Source: an uncultured Bacteroidales bacterium
GTDB lineage: Bacteria; Bacteroidota; Bacteroidia; Bacteroidales; FEN-979
Length of the DNA: 33,720 nt
Direction of reading: 5' to 3'
Assembly: GCA_903929315.1 (NCBI GenBank)
Contig: CAIYUC010000182.1
Coordinates: forward strand, 1-33,720
This document shows, one piece after another, positions 31,656-33,720 of this stretch. How positions within the stretch are numbered: position 1 is the first letter of the stretch; each line of letters opens with the position of its first letter. The notes below the pieces were generated by a model. It was not told the origin of the DNA and did no database searches. It was given only the letters and a program-made list of their open reading frames with translations. The position numbers were made by a program, and so were the translations under genes.

Positions 31656-32569
31656 TCAAGCGTACTTTATATTTCGAAAATCCGGCTATTCTTACAACAA
31701 AAGAAGATCAATTAGTGATCACATTGGTTAAAGATCCTGAAATACCGGATCAGGTAAAATCAAAAACCATCCCGATAGAAGATATAGGAGTGATTGTGTT
31801 CGACAATAAGCAGATTACTTTTACGCATGCCCTTTTGAATAAGCTGATTGAAAATAATGCTGCTGTGATAACATGTGATGATCACCATATGCCTTCCTCA
31901 CTTTTCATGCCTCTTTCAGGAAATACTATACAAGGCGAGCGATTTGCAGAACAGCTCAATGTCAGTGTTCCATTACAGAAACAACTTTGGCAGCAGACAA
32001 TGCAGGCTAAAATCCTGAATCAGGCCTGGCTTTTAAATAAAGCAGGTTTCGAAACAGAATACATGAAACAATGTGCCCGGAATGTGAAATCAGATGACTT
32101 GGAAAACCATGAAGCACGGGCAGCAGCCTATTATTGGTATAGGATTTTTTCAAAATTTCTTGATGACTTTAAGAGAGGGAGGGAAGAAGCTGAACCCAAT
32201 AATCTGCTAAATTACGGATATGCTATCCTGCGGGCCGTCGTGGCCAGAAGTCTTGTTGCCACCGGTCTTATCCCGACATTGGGAATTCATCACCGGAACC
32301 GTTATAATGCGTATTGCCTTGCTGATGATATCATGGAACCCTATCGACCGTTTGTCGACGAGATAGTCTATGATATTATTGCCGGGAAACCCGGGAATTT
32401 TGAGCTGGATCCCGGTATGAAAAAGCGGTTGCTTACAATTCCGGTGATTGATGTAATGATCGACGGACAAAAAAGTCCTCTGATGATTGCGATGCAACGA
32501 ACTGCTTCATCATTGTTTTTTTGTTTTTCGGGTGAAAAACGAAAACTTTTATATCCAACCTTTGACTGA
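31652..32569 (+). CDS. cas1: CRISPR integrase Cas1, type II
   Basis: This 305-residue protein has a beta-strand N-terminal domain (KRTLYFENPAILTTKEDQLV) and a helical catalytic domain. The active-site glutamate is Glu154 in ENHEARAAAYYW; the histidine is His213 or His214 in LGIHH; and acidic residues follow in LADDIMEPYRPFVD (about 223-236). It forms the spacer-integration complex with Cas2. The start overlaps the cas9 stop by 4 bases. No csn2 or cas4 follows, which defines the II-C layout. Confidence 0.95.
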   Translation: MIKRTLYFENPAILTTKEDQLVITLVKDPEIPDQVKSKTIPIEDIGVIVFDNKQITFTHALLNKLIENNAAVITCDDHHMPSSLFMPLSGNTIQGERFAEQLNVSVPLQKQLWQQTMQAKILNQAWLLNKAGFETEYMKQCARNVKSDDLENHEARAAAYYWYRIFSKFLDDFKRGREEAEPNNLLNYGYAILRAVVARSLVATGLIPTLGIHHRNRYNAYCLADDIMEPYRPFVDEIVYDIIAGKPGNFELDPGMKKRLLTIPVIDVMIDGQKSPLMIAMQRTASSLFFCFSGEKRKLLYPTFD

Positions 32570-32900
32570 CAGTCAATTCAACCAATACCGGATTATGTGG
32601 GTTCTTGTATTCTTTGATCTTCCCACCGAAACCAAAAAGGACAGGCACAATTATGCAGTTTTCCGGAAATCCCTGAAAAAAGACGGCTTCACCATGTTTC
32701 AGTATTCCATCTATACTCGATGTTGCCCAAGCCGGGAGAATGCAGATGTGCACATTAAACGGGTAAGGAAAATATTACCTCCGGAAGGTTTTGTGTGTCT
32801 CATGACAATTACAGATAAACAGTTCGGGATGATTGAATTATTCCGTGGGAAGGAACAAGTGGAAGGAGAAAAAGAACCTCAGCAACTTGAGTTGTTTTGA
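32532..32900 (+). CDS. cas2: CRISPR-associated protein Cas2
   Basis: This is a 122-residue protein when read from the GTG at 32532. The ferredoxin-like core starts at MWVLVFFDLPTETKKDR, with the conserved first-strand Asp in FFDLP. It continues through FRKSLKKDGFTMFQYSIYTR, VHIKRVRKILP and VCLMTITDKQFG, and ends QQLELF, a tail common in II-C Cas2. ATG 32595, at the core itself, is the other likely start. The frame stays open to 32487, deeper inside cas1. It overlaps the cas1 3' end by 38 bases in the chosen version. With Cas1 it integrates new spacers. Confidence 0.9.
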   Translation: MKNENFYIQPLTDSQFNQYRIMWVLVFFDLPTETKKDRHNYAVFRKSLKKDGFTMFQYSIYTRCCPSRENADVHIKRVRKILPPEGFVCLMTITDKQFGMIELFRGKEQVEGEKEPQQLELF

Positions 32901-32943
32901 AATATAACAAAATCATTCTATACCGGAAAGGGTTTCAATAAAC

Positions 32944-32960
32944 AGTTCGCCGAACTTTTT
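32944..32960 (+). terminator. Weak terminator after cas2
   Basis: AGTTC (32944-32948) and GAACT (32952-32956) form a 5-bp stem with a GCC loop, followed by TTTT. It lies 44 bases after the cas2 stop and is the only terminator-like structure for the cas operon. The stem is short, so read-through is likely. Confidence 0.35.
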
Positions 32961-33056
32961 CAAGCACATTTTGAAAGTATTGATTATATTGACCTACATA
33001 TTAAATATATGTGTCCTGCTTGCGAATTTAGGTAAGGTTCAGGTTTTTTTCATTGT

Positions 33057-33187
33057 AAATCCCTTTAGGGATTAAATATGGGTAGCAAAATGGTTGGGTG
33101 ATAGATATTACGTCCCGTACGGGACGAGATAAATTTCTACGTTCACTGCTTTCTACCAATATTTTATGCCTGGCGGCATAATCCCTG
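33057..33187. repeat. REP/cruciform-type interspersed element
   Basis: Three local hairpins lie within a longer inverted repeat: AATCCC/GGGATT (33058-33073), the perfect 16-bp palindrome CGTCCCGTACGGGACG (33111-33126) and TATGCC/GGCATA (33165-33180). The outer arms AAATATGGGTAG (from 33074) and CTACCAATATTT (to 33164) pair around the centre. The whole resembles highly repeated non-coding elements that I recall from other Bacteroidetes intergenic regions, of the kind moved by REP-associated tyrosine transposases. No such transposase is in the window. It stands between cas2 and the array. Confidence 0.6.
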
Positions 33188-33200
33188 AACAAAATTGAAA

Positions 33201-33233
33201 TAAAAAAATCCCTCTCCAACCCTGGAAAGGGAT
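33201..33233 (-). terminator. Minus-strand terminator downstream of the CRISPR array
   Basis: The arms 33208-33218 and 33223-33233 pair over 10 of 11 positions with a four-base loop. On the minus strand they are followed by seven T (33208-33202). It lies 73 bases beyond the first repeat and would stop crRNA transcription arriving from the right, before it reaches cas2. This supports minus-strand transcription of the array. Confidence 0.7.
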
Positions 33234-33305
33234 CCATTGAACACATATTTTTCATTCCAATTATCTACCTAATTGCTTGGTTTTTGACGCTTTAAACACA
33301 GGTAT

Positions 33306-33720
33306 GCTGTGTTCAATATGTCAAAGATACAATCTGAAAGCAATTCACAACGTAAACGGCTCAGCGCACGAATGAAAAAGGGCTGTGTTCAATATGTCAA
33401 AGATACAATCTGAAAGCAATTCACAACACCAGCGAAGCTGGCGAATTCTTCTCCGAAGCTGTGTTCAATATGTCAAAGATACAATCTGAAAGCAATTCAC
33501 AACCACTTCAGATATGGGGACGTGAAAACAATGCTGTGTTCAATATGTCAAAGATACTATCTGAAAGCAATTCACAACATCAACTCCTGCACCTACCGGA
33601 TGGACACGCTGTGTTCAATATGTCAAAGATACAATCTGAAAGCAATTCACAACAAATGCTAAGGCGGCGCTTTCCGTTGCTGGCTGTGTTCAATATGTCA
33701 AAGATACAATCTGAAAGCAA
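33306..33720 (-). CRISPR. CRISPR array, II-C, 46-nt repeats, at least six units, runs off window
   Basis: Repeats lie at 33306-33351, 33382-33427, 33458-33503, 33533-33578, 33608-33653 and 33683 to the window end (38 of 46 nt seen). Spacers are 30, 30, 29, 29 and 29 nt. In crRNA sense (minus strand) the repeat begins GTTGTGAATTGCTTTCAG and ends TTGAACACAGC. Repeat 4 has one substitution (GATACTATC in place of GATACAATC on the plus strand); the other complete repeats are identical. The anti-repeat at 28132-28154 fixes the orientation. Each repeat contains TATCTTTG, a match to the phylum -7 promoter box. No spacer visibly matches the window. Confidence 0.97.

Noticed and set aside
32487-32531. 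Longer cas2 start inside cas1
   Set aside because: The added residues (MRCNELLHHCFFVF) match no Cas2 feature; GTG 32532 or ATG 32595 fit better.
33236-33245. ATTGAACACA, ten bases matching the end of the CRISPR repeat in reverse orientation
   Set aside because: Too short to separate from chance and not at the array period.

Overview
The window looks like a chromosomal segment of a Bacteroidota bacterium, probably near Bacteroidales. The evidence is type IX secretion (T9SS) C-terminal sorting domains, a complete gldA-gldF-gldG gliding/ABC operon, promoters of the Bacteroidetes TTTG-N19-TANNTTTG type, and a II-C CRISPR-Cas9 locus with the long (46-nt) repeats usual in this phylum.

Layout. Positions 1-2500 hold a small membrane anti-sigma-like protein, a Spy/CpxP-like periplasmic protein with a polyproline tail, and a large secreted DUF1566 protein. 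Positions 2630-3892 (minus) hold an AAA/DUF4143 ATPase. Positions 4338-13540 hold nine tightly packed genes on the plus strand: a ThiL/PurM-like kinase, a ketosynthase, an extended SDR, a radical SAM enzyme, a UbiA-type prenyltransferase, an OYE-type flavin reductase with a cysteine tail, an acyl carrier protein, an alpha-oxoamine synthase and a DAGK/sphingosine-kinase-like lipid kinase. I cannot match this set to a characterised pathway. Its logic suggests an acyl-ACP-derived amino-ketone lipid that is reduced, phosphorylated and possibly prenylated. This is the best candidate here for an undescribed system. Its promoter region has a diverged second copy 9.6 kb away, just after the operon and before a beta-barrel/lipoprotein gene set (13841-16733).

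Positions 16984-17749 hold an outer-membrane-type gene broken by a frameshift at a run of eight A. Positions 17746-18632 (minus) hold an AbiEii-type nucleotidyltransferase toxin coupled to a DUF6922-like partner. Two very small membrane proteins follow (18726-18971). Then come gldA-gldF-gldG-DUF4340 (19234-23547), an outer-membrane protein (23574-24191), an O-antigen ligase/polymerase with TPRs (minus), and two secreted surface proteins (minus). Related intergenic sequences built on ATTCGTCATTC/ATTCCCGGATTC recur at several places.

Positions 28075-33720 hold a II-C CRISPR-Cas locus: a minus-strand tracrRNA, cas9 with all catalytic residues, cas1, cas2, a REP-like cruciform element, a minus-strand terminator and at least six repeats; the array runs off the window. 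The repeats read as crRNA on the minus strand, toward cas2. Each contains TATCTTTG, a match to the phylum's -7 promoter box. The tracrRNA anti-repeat pairs with the first 24 nt of the repeat with one bulge, so the guide RNA architecture can be read from the DNA.

All calls come from reading the sequence. No database search or folding program was run.
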